A DNA stretch of 64,000 nt, from NCBI GenBank assembly GCA_023052935.1, contig CM041292.1, positions 29,461,454 through 29,525,453 on the forward strand, written 5' to 3'. The translations under genes and the position numbers were made by a program. The notes under the pieces were generated by a model. The model saw only the letters and a program-made list of their open reading frames with translations, did no database searches and was not told the DNA's origin. This DNA is from Piezodorus guildinii (taxonomy: Eukaryota > Arthropoda > Insecta > Hemiptera > Pentatomidae). Numbering within the stretch: the first letter of the stretch is position 1; each line of letters begins with the position of its first letter. Below are positions 10,497 through 21,463 of this stretch, in pieces.

Positions 10497-10665
10497 AAAG
10501 GTGACATTTGACTTGGAAAAGGTAACATTTGAAATGGAAAAGGTGACATTTGACTTGGAAAAGGTGACATTTGAAATGGAAAGGGTTACATTTGACTTGG
10601 AAAAGGTTACATTTGACTTGGAAAAAGTTACATTTGACTTGGAAAAGGTTACAATTGACTTGGAA
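10497..10665 (+). repeat. 21-bp tandem repeats, right outer arm
   Basis: Eight units of AAAGGTGACATTTGACTTGGA type. The unit is a multiple of three, so both strands stay open (KVTFDLE or NVTFSKS heptads), but the mirror-image array on the other arm shows that this is a DNA repeat rather than a gene. Confidence 0.95.
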
Positions 10666-10706
10666 ATGCTATATACACTTCTATTTAGTGATAATAAAAT
10701 ATTTAA

Positions 10707-10981
10707 GGGATCACTTGTAGCTGGGTGGCTAGCGTAACAGCCTCCCATGCCAAAGGTCACGGGTTCAAATCCGCAGGTGGTCCTAGGATTTTTTAATGGG
10801 AGTAAAAAATCCTTAGTTACGCCGTCCTTCGGAGGGGACGTTAAAAGGTGGTACCGAGCCTGTGCGATGTCAGGTACTAGTTAAAGATTCCTATCTTAAT
10901 AATACCTGGATAGGCAAAATTTAGGACTTCCACTGTAGCATCGTCCGATTAGCCATAGTAGTATGAAGTGACGTTATATAA
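10707..10981 (+). mobile_element. SINE-B, complete copy with 13-bp target duplication
   Basis: Flanked by ATAAAATATTTAA at 10694-10706 and 10982-10994. The head has an A-box-like TAGCTGGGTGG (10718-10728) and a B-box-like GGGTTCAAATCCG (10761-10773). The body includes GGAGGGGACGTTAAAAGG, GAGCCTGTGCGATGTCAGG, CCTGGATAGGC and CGTCCGATTAGCC. The 3' end is TTATATAA-like rather than poly(A). About 275 bp, non-coding, with an internal pol III promoter by family analogy. It landed about 20-30 bp outside the right edge of the palindrome. Other SINE-B pieces: 6195, 20296, 29350. Confidence 0.9.
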
Positions 10982-10994
10982 ATAAAATATTTAA

Positions 10995-12857
10995 TTTACT
11001 TATTTATTCATTTATTGTCCATTTTATGCTACTGTTTATTAGCAGACTAAGTCACTGCAGAAGGCCTAAACTTTCCTTAAATAACGTTAATTAGGATAGG
11101 GATCTTTAACGACGACTTTAACCATTGCACAGACTAAGGACTACCATTTTACGTCTCCTCCGAAGAACGGCTTAACCAATTTTTTTTCTTCTTCTCCTTT
11201 TGAAAAAACCTAACGCCAACTGGTTTGAAAGGAGAAATATTTATAACAACTTTTATAGTATTTTACGATTCAATCTCAGCGATCATGTAAGTAAAGTTAT
11301 ATGTTGTATGTATCAAATATATTACCTGTTTTGTCTATTAGCAAAATATAAAAATAACTAAATTTCTCACTTTTTCATGTTGCCGACACACGGTTTTTAA
11401 ATAAATTAATAAAAAAAAGTTTAATATTTGTTTATATTTCAACGAAATATTTACCAATCTAGATAACCTTTAACAATGCAGACAAAATCAAATTTTTAGA
11501 AATATATAAGAGAAAAAATCTTATTTATTCATGATTGCTTGGAGCTATCTACAATAACTGATAATAACCATCATTAATAGTATATGTTCACTTTTAAATT
11601 ATGCAATAATTTTAATGTTGAGATCACGTACTATATTGGCTGTTACTCAGGATATTGAAAACAAAAATTAAACTTGGCCTAAATGAAAAATAATATTAAC
11701 GACAAGAAAAAACAAAAGTTCACATATTGCTAATATTTCTGAAAATTGCAATATTATATAAATTGAAATATATAAAGATGTATAACAATTAACATTTGAA
11801 ATTTTCATATCGCTGGGCTGCTAAGACAAATAGATGAAATGATACTACATCTTTAAATAGCTTTGTTTTGTTTTTAAATTCATATAAATCTTTAGAATAT
11901 ATATTCATTATTATTGTTTTGCAAAAATGTATGCATTCGCAATTTTTATCTCCCTAGATAGTAAATAAAATAGGTTGAAGAAACTGTTTGCTATATCACC
12001 TAACTTAATCGTCACATTTTCTGAACATCTTGTAATAAAACTAAATAATATATATTAAAGATATTTATTTACTGATTGTCTTAAAGTTTCTTTTGGATGT
12101 TAAGCAAAATATAAATATATCATAAATATATGATCATATGGCAATATTTAAACTAAACATTTTGTTATATTGGGATATATAATCTTCTTAGTTTCATTAA
12201 CTAAGTTGTCAAATTTATTTCGAATATACGGTTGGCCAATCGTTTTAAAACAGGAAATCATACATTAAATTTTTAATTCCTTTATTTTAATTTGTTTCAT
12301 TAAGAGCAGGTTTTAAAACTAGTTCGTTTAAAAATTAACAAGTAATTAATTAGCAATAATATTCTCAATAATTGTTTGAAATCCTTATTATGGGTACAGC
12401 AATTGTTACCAATCATAATTATAAGTCGTTTTTAACAATGGTTATTAAGAATTATTTCTCTACCATCGGAATTAAAATTAAATTTTTTATACTGCGCATG
12501 GTTCCTTTTTATCATTGTTTCATACCCTTATAATTGTTAATCTTGAATCATTTAACTTTATAATTGCTCGTTAAATAATTTTAATATACTTTATTATAAT
12601 TAGAATATTATATGAGAAAGGAAAGTATGCATATTATTCTAAAAGTGTATTCCTCTAAATTAATATTTTTTATATCGAGTAAAGAATGTCTGTTTCTGAC
12701 TAATTTTGGAATAACGCATTACAAAATTCGTGGCCGAAGTTTTTTACTTTTGATGAAATGAAGCTTAAGATTAAGAAACGCCAAAGATTAAATAGCATTA
12801 TAAAATATAGTTATTTATGTTGTATAATCTACTTTTATATTTGATAATCTACTTGTA

Positions 12858-12860
<3 letters not shown>
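10995..12860. other. Long AT-rich stretch, nothing recognised
   Basis: No convincing ORF, repeat family or RNA gene seen. Short poly-T and poly-A runs only. Confidence 0.5.
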
Positions 12861-12952
<92 letters not shown>

Positions 12953-12987
12953 TATATATATATATATTTTATATATATATATATATA

Positions 12988-13063
<76 letters not shown>

Positions 13064-13084
13064 TATATATATATATATATATAT
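12861..13084. repeat. Long interrupted (TA)n microsatellite
   Basis: About 220 bp of TA with occasional TT or AA interruptions. Open YIYIYI-type frames on both strands are artefacts. Confidence 0.98.
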
Positions 13085-13304
13085 AAATTACTTTATTTTT
13101 TATGTGAGACTTAAGTTTTTTATTCGGATTGAAATGTAGTTTAAGATATAGATATGTTAAATCAAAAATTAAATGCATTCATAAAAGATTATTACTTACA
13201 TGGTATAATATACTGTTAATGAATTTGAAATTTGGCATCATTGATATATAAATTTCTTTCATCTTTAGTGTGTGACTGAAGTTCTTACGTTGTACTAAGT
13301 TAAG

Positions 13305-13381
<77 letters not shown>

Positions 13382-14900
13382 CACTGAGCATAATTATTTA
13401 CATTGTGTAATTTTCTGTTATAAAAAAAATTGTAGAAAATATTGATATGTATTTTTATCATCTTTAATCGAGGACAGGCTATTGCAGATAAAATATAGTT
13501 TAAAATATAGAAATGTTAAATAAAAATTAAATACCTTCATAAGATATGATTATTTAAACTGTATAATGTACTATTAAACAATTTAAATGTAGAGAATATC
13601 TATATTAATAATATGTATTTAATCGTTAAAAAGGTGACTGAAGTTTTTGTTGCGGATAAAATATAGTTTTGAGATTTGGAAATGTCAAATCAAACTTAAA
13701 ATATCTACATAAATGATGGTTATTTACATTGTAAAATTTACTGTTCAAAAACAAGAATTTATGCAGATTTATATACAATATATTTTTATCAACTTACATA
13801 GGTCGCTGGATTTTCTATAGTGAATGAAAAGAAGATAAAGATATTAAAATGTTATATAACAAATTAAATACCTTCATAAACGATGATTATTTACATTGTG
13901 TAATTCACTGTTGTGTAATAATAATGTAGCTAATATCCATTTGGACTATTTCTTTTTTCAACATTAATCGGTGACTGCGGTTTTTATTCAGGATGAATTA
14001 TATTATGTGATTAAAGAATTTCAAATAAAAACATAAAGATGATCATATGGGTACATATTCTCCAAAAAAAATAACAGTTAATTACTGGTAATAGTAAAAT
14101 CAAAATTTAAATACTTACATAAATTATGGTCACTTACATTCTATAATTTACTTTAAAAAAACAAAGATGTTGTCAGTGTATATATATTTAATTTTTAATG
14201 TATATTAGAAAATATCAAGATTAATTAACTTTAGAGAGTAAAAAAAAGTACATATAATAATGTAGGAAGCATTAATATTTATGTAATTATATTCAACTTT
14301 GATCGGAAACTGAAGTTTTTATTTCGGATGAAATTTAGTTTAAAACAAAATTGAATATCTTTATAAAAGATGATAAATAATATTGTTCAATTTACTCTTA
14401 ACGAATTTAAATGTACCCGAGAATATTATATTTCATCATTAATGAATAATGGGTGACTGAAGATTTTTCAGCGATTAAAATGTAATTTTGAGATTCAGAA
14501 ATTTCTAATGAAAACTTGAACCATCATAAGGTTATTTACTTCGTATAATTCACTGTTAGAGAACAATAATCTGTCTATATTCTAGGAGATATAGGGATTT
14601 CATTAATAAAATTGAATAACTTCATATAAGATAGTTATTTCATTGTATCATGATTTTCATTGTGTCATAAACTTAGAACAAAATACAATGTAATCAGCAT
14701 TGATAAGTATTTGATTAATCTTAATGGCTAACTAAATTTTTTTATAGAGGATGGAGTGTTGTTTAAAATGCTTGTTGTGAAATTCCTACATTAATTATGG
14801 TTGTTTACATGGAATAATTTACTATTAAAGAATGTAGACAGTATTGATGTATATTTCTTTAATTTATAATGGCTACTAGGAAGTGTCGAAAGTTAATTAA
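13085..14900. repeat. Diverged tandem array of about 160-175 bp units
   Basis: The block GATTATTTACATTGTGTAAT followed by TTACTGTTA recurs in diverged form near 13187, 13389, 13549, 13725, 13886, 14128, 14365, 14530 and 14798. A second block, GTGACTGAAGTTTTT then GGATGAAATATAGTTT, follows each at a similar offset. Most spacings are 160-176 bp, with larger gaps where units decayed or microsatellites entered (13311-13376). Copies are strongly diverged. No ORF. Looks like an old satellite-type or 3'-region tandem array. Confidence 0.8.
13311..13376. repeat. (A)n(TA)n tract
   Basis: About 31 A residues followed by about 18 TA units, inside the diverged tandem array. Confidence 0.97.
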
Positions 14901-15039
14901 CTTTAGACATTAAAAAACAAAAATATAAAAATACAAAGATACAGACACAAAAAAAAAAAAAAGAAAAGAAAAAAAAAGGACAACAGTACAAACAAACAAA
15001 AAATAAACATATCAATCTCAATTGATAAACAGTTTATTA

Positions 15040-15360
15040 CTGACGTTTATATCTGGTCTCAATGAATGGACGTCGACGTATCTCGGAAGGTGCTCCGTGA
15101 AGAGAGCGACGGTGACGCGCGAGAGTGTAGCGGCAGACTGGAGCAGCGGCCCGCTCTGCCTCCGAGGCTGTCTTCCCGCGCCTGCGCACTGCCTCGTCTA
15201 CACGATAAGTGAAAAAAATTATTCCTTTTTATTCGGAGGGAGTGGATTCGGTTCCTAACGAGGAGGAAGGATCTATATGGATTGCCGGAAGGCCCGGGGG
15301 AGTCGTAAATATGACTCAGTGTTTTCCCCGGGTAATAGTTCTACCAGTAAGGACCGCAGG
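15040..15360. other. GC-rich island with a small open frame
   Basis: Clearly richer in G+C and CpG than its surroundings (GACGCGCGAG, GCGGCCCGCTCTGCC, CCCGCGCCTGCGCACTGCC). A 78-codon plus-strand frame (15022-15258) spans it but has no recognisable domain. A GC-rich inverted repeat lies at about 15290-15332 (GCCCGGGGGAGTC and GACTC...CCCCGGG). It could be a CpG-type promoter or first exon, or a fragment of a GC-rich repeat. I cannot decide. Confidence 0.3.
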
Positions 15361-15665
15361 GTGATTTTTTATTTCATAATTTTAGCCCTTTCAAATAAAA
15401 AAATAAAATAAAAAAAGTCCGAAGTTACCTTCAATCTTCCTAATCCGAGCATTTTCGAGCTTAGCCCCAGCCCTAAAAGATTACCCAGCAGTGCTCCCTA
15501 AATCATATTTTATTCCCATATACGCCCCTATGAAGTAATCTCAAGAGTTTTCTCCCGGATTAAGTTTTATCGATCATTTTTTTAATGACGGTGAAAATTA
15601 GCGAATAACGCTGCTCCGTGTTAATTATGTCATCTCTTGACCAGTATTATGGGTTTTTTTTTCCA
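15361..15665. other. Unannotated stretch
   Basis: Nothing recognised between the GC-rich island and the inverted-repeat element. Confidence 0.4.
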
Positions 15666-17541
15666 ACAATTGAGACGTTGATTTCCAAAAGGTACTATAT
15701 CCACTTTTGACAATTTTACAGGAAACGCAAAAATCTGATTTATTTATAATTGGACCAATTACCCTGATTCTTTTTTTTATTAAAATCTTAAGTTGATTTT
15801 TAACCGTGTTACCAACTTATTATTCCAAATCATTGCACTTTTTCGATGACTTTTAAACAATATAATATGGATATAGTACTTTTTGGAATGAAAAGTGGAT
15901 ATATTAATTAATTTTTGGAAATAATTAAAAGGGATATAGTACTTTTTGGAAGAATATAACGCGCGATATGTAGGTAATAGTCACTGTAAACTTCATGATA
16001 CATTACCGATAACTAACGTCTTTATATTGTTAACTACTAAGTTATGTATATTTCCTTATTCTCCATCTGAGAAATATCATTCTTTATAGGTTAATTACAT
16101 TGATTATCTATTATTCATAAAGAATGTAAATATTGATAGGACGATTTATGGCACTGTAATAAGAAGGTATGTAATTATGAAGTTTGTTTTGAACTTGTAT
16201 TTACTGTTTGTGTGAATTTAGTAAATTTTTATATGTTATTAACTACATGTAAACAATATTTAGTTATAGAGACTGATAAATATATAACATTTGAGCTTTT
16301 ATTTTACATGAAAAAATCAAATAAATCTACTATTAAGTTAGATCAGGCACGGATTTTCTTCTCATATTTAGCAAGTTCGTGAAATGCTAATTACAACTAT
16401 CAAATACCATTATTCTATTAAAATGAAAGTTTCTGAAATTTTTTAAACAAAATTCATGTTGCTACAAGAAGAAATACTTTAAAAAACTAAATCTAATTGA
16501 CAACCTACGAGAACCGAAGCGACGCATTTAAGTTGTTTAAAACAGCCTAAAACTGATTATTAGGTAATAACCATTGCTCAAAATAATAACGGTGATTTAA
16601 AAAATACTAAATGAACCAATAAAAACGCATAAAATGAAAAAAATAATAAATTATTGGTAATACACAATTCTACATCTAGCCGTAGCAGCCGGAGGGAGGA
16701 GGTCGCGTTGACCCGGCTAAGGATAGGACACTCGCGGCTGACGCACTCTTATCTTTTTGCTAGGCAGCCGGTGCCCCGATGCCAGCATTGTGATGGAACC
16801 CTTACCATTTGGCATATTTTTCAAGAATGCCCTTATTATTCATCACACCTGAATAAAATTGGACTAAGCCCGAATATTTCAGCGGTGCTGGGTGATAGAG
16901 AGAAAACCATTGAATTAGTTTTTGATTTTCTTAAGGAGCAGTCATTATTATCGAAATTATAAAGACCATTCCTAGTCAGTTAGCATTACTAGTATTAGCT
17001 TTTTAAACTATTGTTTACATAAAAATATTTTTTTTCTTTCTTTATTTTTTATTTTTATTTATTTATTTTTTCTTTCTTTCTCTCAATCACCCATTACCTA
17101 ATAGTTCTTTCTTGTAAAGGTTGAATATGCATATAGTGTCTAGGCGTTGATGACCTTAGGGTTTTACGCCTTAAAACTTAAACAAACAAACAAACAAACA
17201 TTGGTAATACATTACGGGGTTAGGTGCTTCTGCTGTATAGCAGGCAATATAGTAACTTTTAGAATGAAATGAAAGGAATGGTAATATGTTTACAGAGGAT
17301 ATAGAACGTTTTGGAAGGAAATGTTTTTAGTAAGTTTTGGAATGAAATGAAATGTGTATTTAGTACCTATTAGAATGAAATGCATTTTTAAATACGTTTT
17401 CAAAGGATTTTTATGTTTTTTAGATAAAATCTGATGACGGATTTAGATATAACTGAACCATTAGACCGCAAATACGTCAAAATATTATTTTCGAAAAAAA
17501 AATGTCCTTTAGCACCTTTTAGAAATCAACGTCTCAATTGT
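15666..17541. mobile_element. DNA-transposon-like relic with terminal inverted repeats
   Basis: The ends ACAATTGAGACGTTGATTTC (15666-15685) and its near-perfect reverse complement (to 17541) form a TIR of about 28 bp continuing CAAAAGGTRCTA. Short subterminal motifs of GGATATAGTACTTTTTGGAA type recur inside both arms (about 15683 inverted, 15870, 15915; about 17295, 17330, 17355), as expected for transposase-binding subterminal repeats. No transposase ORF remains. An I-clade LINE tail inserted later at 16665-17199. About 1.34 kb without that insertion. Superfamily undetermined; no clear target duplication seen. Confidence 0.6.
16665..17199 (+). pseudogene. I-clade-like LINE 3' end, 5'-truncated, with 12-bp target duplication
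   Basis: Encodes the last ~100 codons of a LINE ORF2 (to a stop at 16960-16962): SSRREEVALTRLRIGHSRLT, then HSYLFARQPVPRCQHCDGTL and IRHIF-like IWHIFQECPYY, a C-X2-C...H...C cluster that follows RNase H in I-type elements. The 3' UTR runs to GGGTTTTACGCCTTAAAACTT and a (CAAA)n tail at about 17176-17199. Flanked by ATTGGTAATACA at 16653-16664 and 17200-17211. The second copy is at 41349-41897. RT, RNase H and endonuclease are absent. Confidence 0.85.
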
Positions 17542-17884
17542 ATTTCAGTTTTCTACTATATAGTGATCCCTGCTTTGCTCGGACGTAATTTGAATGTATA
17601 ATACATACTTTGTAGATGCATAGTGTGTAAGTAATATCTAATGACTTTACGATCCTACTGCTCTATTCACACTCTTCAAGCGTGACCAGTTACCACTCAC
17701 TGCATAGCTAGTGAGAGAGCTAACAAAAGGCTGTCCTTTTATTTTTAACTATTCGTTTTGTTTATTTTTACCATCGAATTTCAGTTTAATTTGAAAAAAA
17801 AATATATTGGGCAGGCAAAAATATATCAATCTAACATAACCTTCAGGTCACGTTCACTTCACCTTTTTGTTTCGAAAATTAAAA
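17542..17884. other. Unannotated stretch
   Basis: No recognisable feature between the TIR relic and the truncated Jockey copy. Confidence 0.4.
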
Positions 17885-18867
17885 TTAAAATCTGATAGAT
17901 TTTTCTATGTTCGGCAGGGCTCAGAAACTTCTTCAATCCGACCAGTCTTGGCAGGAGTACCGCTAGGATCGATACTTGCTCCGCTCCTATACATTGTATA
18001 CACAAATGACATACCAACTCATCCCACCACATTGACTGCAACTCACGCGGACGATACTGCAATTTTAACCTCAAACGACGATCCTATACTCGCCTCACTG
18101 ACTCTACAAAATCACTTGATGATACTACAAAATTGGTACAAGCTATGGAAAATTCGTTTAAATCACAAGTCAAAACACGTAACGTTCACACTACGACAAT
18201 ACACTTGCCCACCAATTTTTATCGACAACAACCAAATTCCTCAGACCAACTCTGTACATTACCTAGGACTGACACTCGATCGAAGGATGACTTGGGGCCC
18301 ACATGTCAAGATGAAAAGACAGACTCTTAACCACCGACTGAAAGTACTATACTCACTTTTATCTAAATCTTCAAAATTAAAAATTAGACAGAAACTGAAT
18401 ACATACAGATACCTTCTTAAGCCAATATGGACTTACGCTTCACAGATTTTTGGTTCAGCAAAAAAGACTCACATACAAAAACTGCAAACATTTCAATCCA
18501 AAATTTTAAGACTGATAACGACAGCTCCTTGGTACGTAAACAACAGAACCCTACATACGGACTTACAACAACCAACAGTTGACCAACATATACGAACACT
18601 CGATACTCGTTTTCACAGTAAACTTAACGGACACGACAATAGACTGATTAACGACATGTCAATAGCTGAAATGCCAGTCAGAAGAAGGCTAAAGAGAGGC
18701 TGGATGAGGGACCTCCTCGGATAAAATAAAGCCATGGAAGGGGTGCTGCTGGGCATTTTCCTTCTTCATGCCTACCATGCCTGGATCTCAATTTATACAG
18801 CACATTTGCTGATTGTCAGATACATTCTGACAGACGTGAATATAGATTTAAAGAGAAAAAAAAATGA
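17885..18867 (+). pseudogene. 5'-truncated Jockey reverse transcriptase fragment with 3' UTR
   Basis: An open frame to 18724 encodes the C-terminal third of a Jockey-clade ORF2: AGVPLGSILAPLLYIVYTND, HADDTAILTS, VHYLGLTLDRRMTWGPHV, LKPIWTYASQIFGSAKK and terminal RRRLKRGWMRDLLG. It aligns throughout with 48470-53064. Two key positions differ: the usual GVPQGS is GVPLGS and the catalytic YADD or FADD is HADD, keeping both Asp. Everything upstream of RT motif B is missing. A 3' UTR follows to an A-run near 18860. The frame is open but has no start or upstream domains, so it is not functional. No clear target duplication. Confidence 0.85.
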
Positions 18868-20295
18868 TTTAAATAGCTCCTTTAGAAAACTATTAACATA
18901 CATTTATTATTTTTTAAATGGTTTTATAAGTCGGTTGATCCGTTGAGGAGAGTTTTTTTTTTCTTTTCCACCATAACATGGATGACTCTCCAATGAAATG
19001 AAGTAGCAAAAACTTTTAGGGGTACCAATTCAACATAACCTCATTTTTTATGAAGAAAAAATAAAAAAATATAGTTTTTGAAAATTGAAAAGACCGATTT
19101 TGAGCTTATCGCTTTTGGATGATTAGTTCAACAGAGAACAAATGTTTATAAGCTTGTGGGCTTATAAAAACTTGTATTTACTTGCGCGACTTATTTTGTT
19201 GCATATTAACTTTTTATAATCTTTCCCTTAGATTTCGCTTTCACTGACTGGTCAGTTATTTACATAAATATTTGACTCGTTTAGTAATCATCAGACAATA
19301 CCTTTATATTTAGTTAGCAATTTGAAATCGTTACTTAAATTTTCGGAGTAATAAATTTTCATAATGTAAATAAGACAACATTTTGACTAATTATTCTAAA
19401 AACAGATGAGATTTTCTTTTTTATATTTAATTAACTAAATTTTTTTTCAGGATAAATACCACTGCACGACAAAATAATAAAATGAAGAATGAATAATTAA
19501 AAAACATCATTGATTGGACAGTTTTTTGCATATTTAATTACAGGAAAGCATAAAATATTTATTTAACTCTGCCGTATAATACCTTTATATAACAAGTGAT
19601 ATTTTATTTAGATCTTGAACTAAGTAAATATGTAGGTCTATTCTCTCTAATTGTTATATTATCTTGCATACTACTTTGGAATGAAAATCTAAAATTTGGC
19701 TAAGCATTTATTTATTTAAGATCGTTTTAGTATGCTTTACATATCCAGGTTCAATTAGGATATAGATCATTAACGAGCGCCTGATATCGTAATAGAATTA
19801 CGTCTCCTCAAAGAATTTTATAATCCTTTAAGAAATATCAGGCCGATCTGCCCGCAATCTTTGGCATAGCCAATAGTTTGACACCAAAGAGACTCCCATT
19901 TTGTATGTGTTAGGTGTTTTAACTGGTAATGTTTTTTACAATGTTATCAGCCTGCTCTGAATAATGTAGATTTGCTATTATGTAGATTTAGTAATGATTT
20001 GTGTGTTCTTTGTGATCTTTCATATACACATTCCAGCCATATCACTGTCACTATTATAGTTCTATAGAGTGGGCTTGATTTACTATGGAAATGCATCACT
20101 GATTCGTTTATAAATTTCTGTTCATTCCTATATCAATGCTAGGGTACGAGAATAATTTTCTTGGATATTGTGTTTGACAGTCCGCTTCAAGTTATCTGAT
20201 TTAAATACTCAACGTGAAAACAAGAAGGGATATGTTATGAGACTTTATAGCTATATAATATTTAATTATATTATTATTGTAAAACGAAATATTCG
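18868..20295. other. AT-rich stretch, nothing recognised
   Basis: No gene, RNA or repeat recognised. Confidence 0.5.
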
Positions 20296-20400
20296 GGGTA
20301 ACTGAGGGTGGATGGGCTAGCGAGACAGCCTTTTATGTCCAAAATCTTGAGTTCAAACCCGGCAGATGGCATTAAGATTTTTTATAATTTTTCAAGCACT
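20296..20400 (+). mobile_element. SINE-B head fragment
   Basis: TGGATGGGCTAGCGAGACAG and a B-box-like GAGTTCAAACCCGG align with the tRNA-like head of SINE-B at 10707. It breaks off after AAGATTTTTTATAA. Confidence 0.7.
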
Positions 20401-20616
20401 ATGAATGAGAGAAAGAATATGCACTAGCCGGCTCTTAAAGGAAGAAAAGAAGAACAGTCACTAGAGACCAGGTGCCAACAACAGACCACTAATTTACTAC
20501 CACAACATTGAAACTACAATTTAAATCCTCAATTCAATAAAAATTAATATGCTTGCTTACCACATAATATTGTATAATTTTAGCTATTATTGAATATTTA
20601 TTTAACTCATAATATT

Positions 20617-21463
20617 GACGAGGCTATTATACTCAGTCATCCGTTTTGAACAGCCCAGACAAAAATCAATAATAGTTCAGTGCACAAACTTTCAAAATTT
20701 AGGACACACCAAGTCCTATTGTCACCATCAGGCCCGGTGCGTCAAATGTGCCGGCCCGCACACATCTGAAAACTGCCCGAAATTAAGAAATAAGCCGGAA
20801 AAATGTGCTCTCTGTGGCGAAGCACACCCTGCCAGCTACAAAGGATGTGCGATTTATAAAAATCTATACAAACAAAAATTTCATAGCCTGCAGTTAAAAA
20901 TCACTGAACAGAAGAATTATACGCAGGCTCCTGTCGCTGAATCTTTGAACTTCCCAGACCTCAATCAACGCCAAGGTAATATCACTCACCAGACAACTAC
21001 CTCAACCAACATGGTAAAAGCCACAACACCTCTCTCTACAATCACCTCGCAAAATCAACAGCCTCGACGACAGGCGCCTCCAAAACCCCAACCCAGATCC
21101 CAAAACTCCCAACCTCAGCCTGAAGTTCCGCTCCAACCGATTCCCTCCCATCATCTGCCCTTACAGGCCAAATTACCAACAGAAAAACCAAACCAAGTTC
21201 CACCCCGTCCTATTGTCCACACAAAACCAAATCCGCCTCCTCTATCATCCCAGAACGAACTTCCTCCTACCCCTCGACGGGTACAACCCACAAACAACAA
21301 TCCTCCTCCAACATCTCATACTCATCCCTTTCCTAATTCAAATCCTCCTGACATTTTTTCCATCTTGAATTCCTTCCTCTTGGACCTTCAAGAAACTATC
21401 AAACCTCTTATCACCCTTCTCACGCGAATCCTTTCTGAAATCCCATTTAATTTCCAACGATGA
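20617..21463 (+). pseudogene. Jockey ORF1 (gag-like zinc-knuckle protein), N-terminally truncated
   Basis: Open from the truncation point to TGA at 21461-21463 (about 282 codons). Three Cys-His knuckles come first: CTNFQNLGHTKSYCH, CVKCAGPHTSENC and CALCGEAHPASYKGC, the pattern of Jockey-type ORF1 nucleic-acid-binding proteins. A long Pro/Gln-rich linker (about residues 95-240) follows, then a hydrophobic C-terminal helix (ILNSFLLDLQETIKPLITLL). The domain before the knuckles that the 438-residue ORF1 at 48795 retains is missing. The TTG at 20615 is simply the junction, not a real start. ORF1 would bind element RNA in the cytoplasm. Confidence 0.85.

Larger units (their letters stand above)
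7916..10675. mobile_element. Foldback-like giant palindrome of nested tandem repeats
   Basis: The whole block is its own reverse complement around a dyad near 9290. Reading inward, each arm of about 1.37 kb holds about eight 21-bp repeats, a unique segment of about 230 bp, then about nine units of about 112 bp. There is essentially no unique loop, and the units become more degenerate toward the dyad. No transposase ORF is seen; the open frames are by-products of the repeats. Long inverted arms made of subrepeats are the hallmark of Drosophila Foldback and Galileo-type elements, but relation to them by sequence is not shown. The outermost shared bases are ATATAGCATTTCC; no clear target duplication was found. 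Confidence 0.75.

Noticed and set aside
10489..10737. 82-residue heptad-repeat protein (KVTFDLE/KVTFEME)
   Set aside because: It is the 21-bp DNA repeat of the palindrome's right arm; the mirror array exists on the left and the opposite strand is also open.
12817..13178. YIYIYI open frames on both strands
   Set aside because: Translation of a (TA)n microsatellite.
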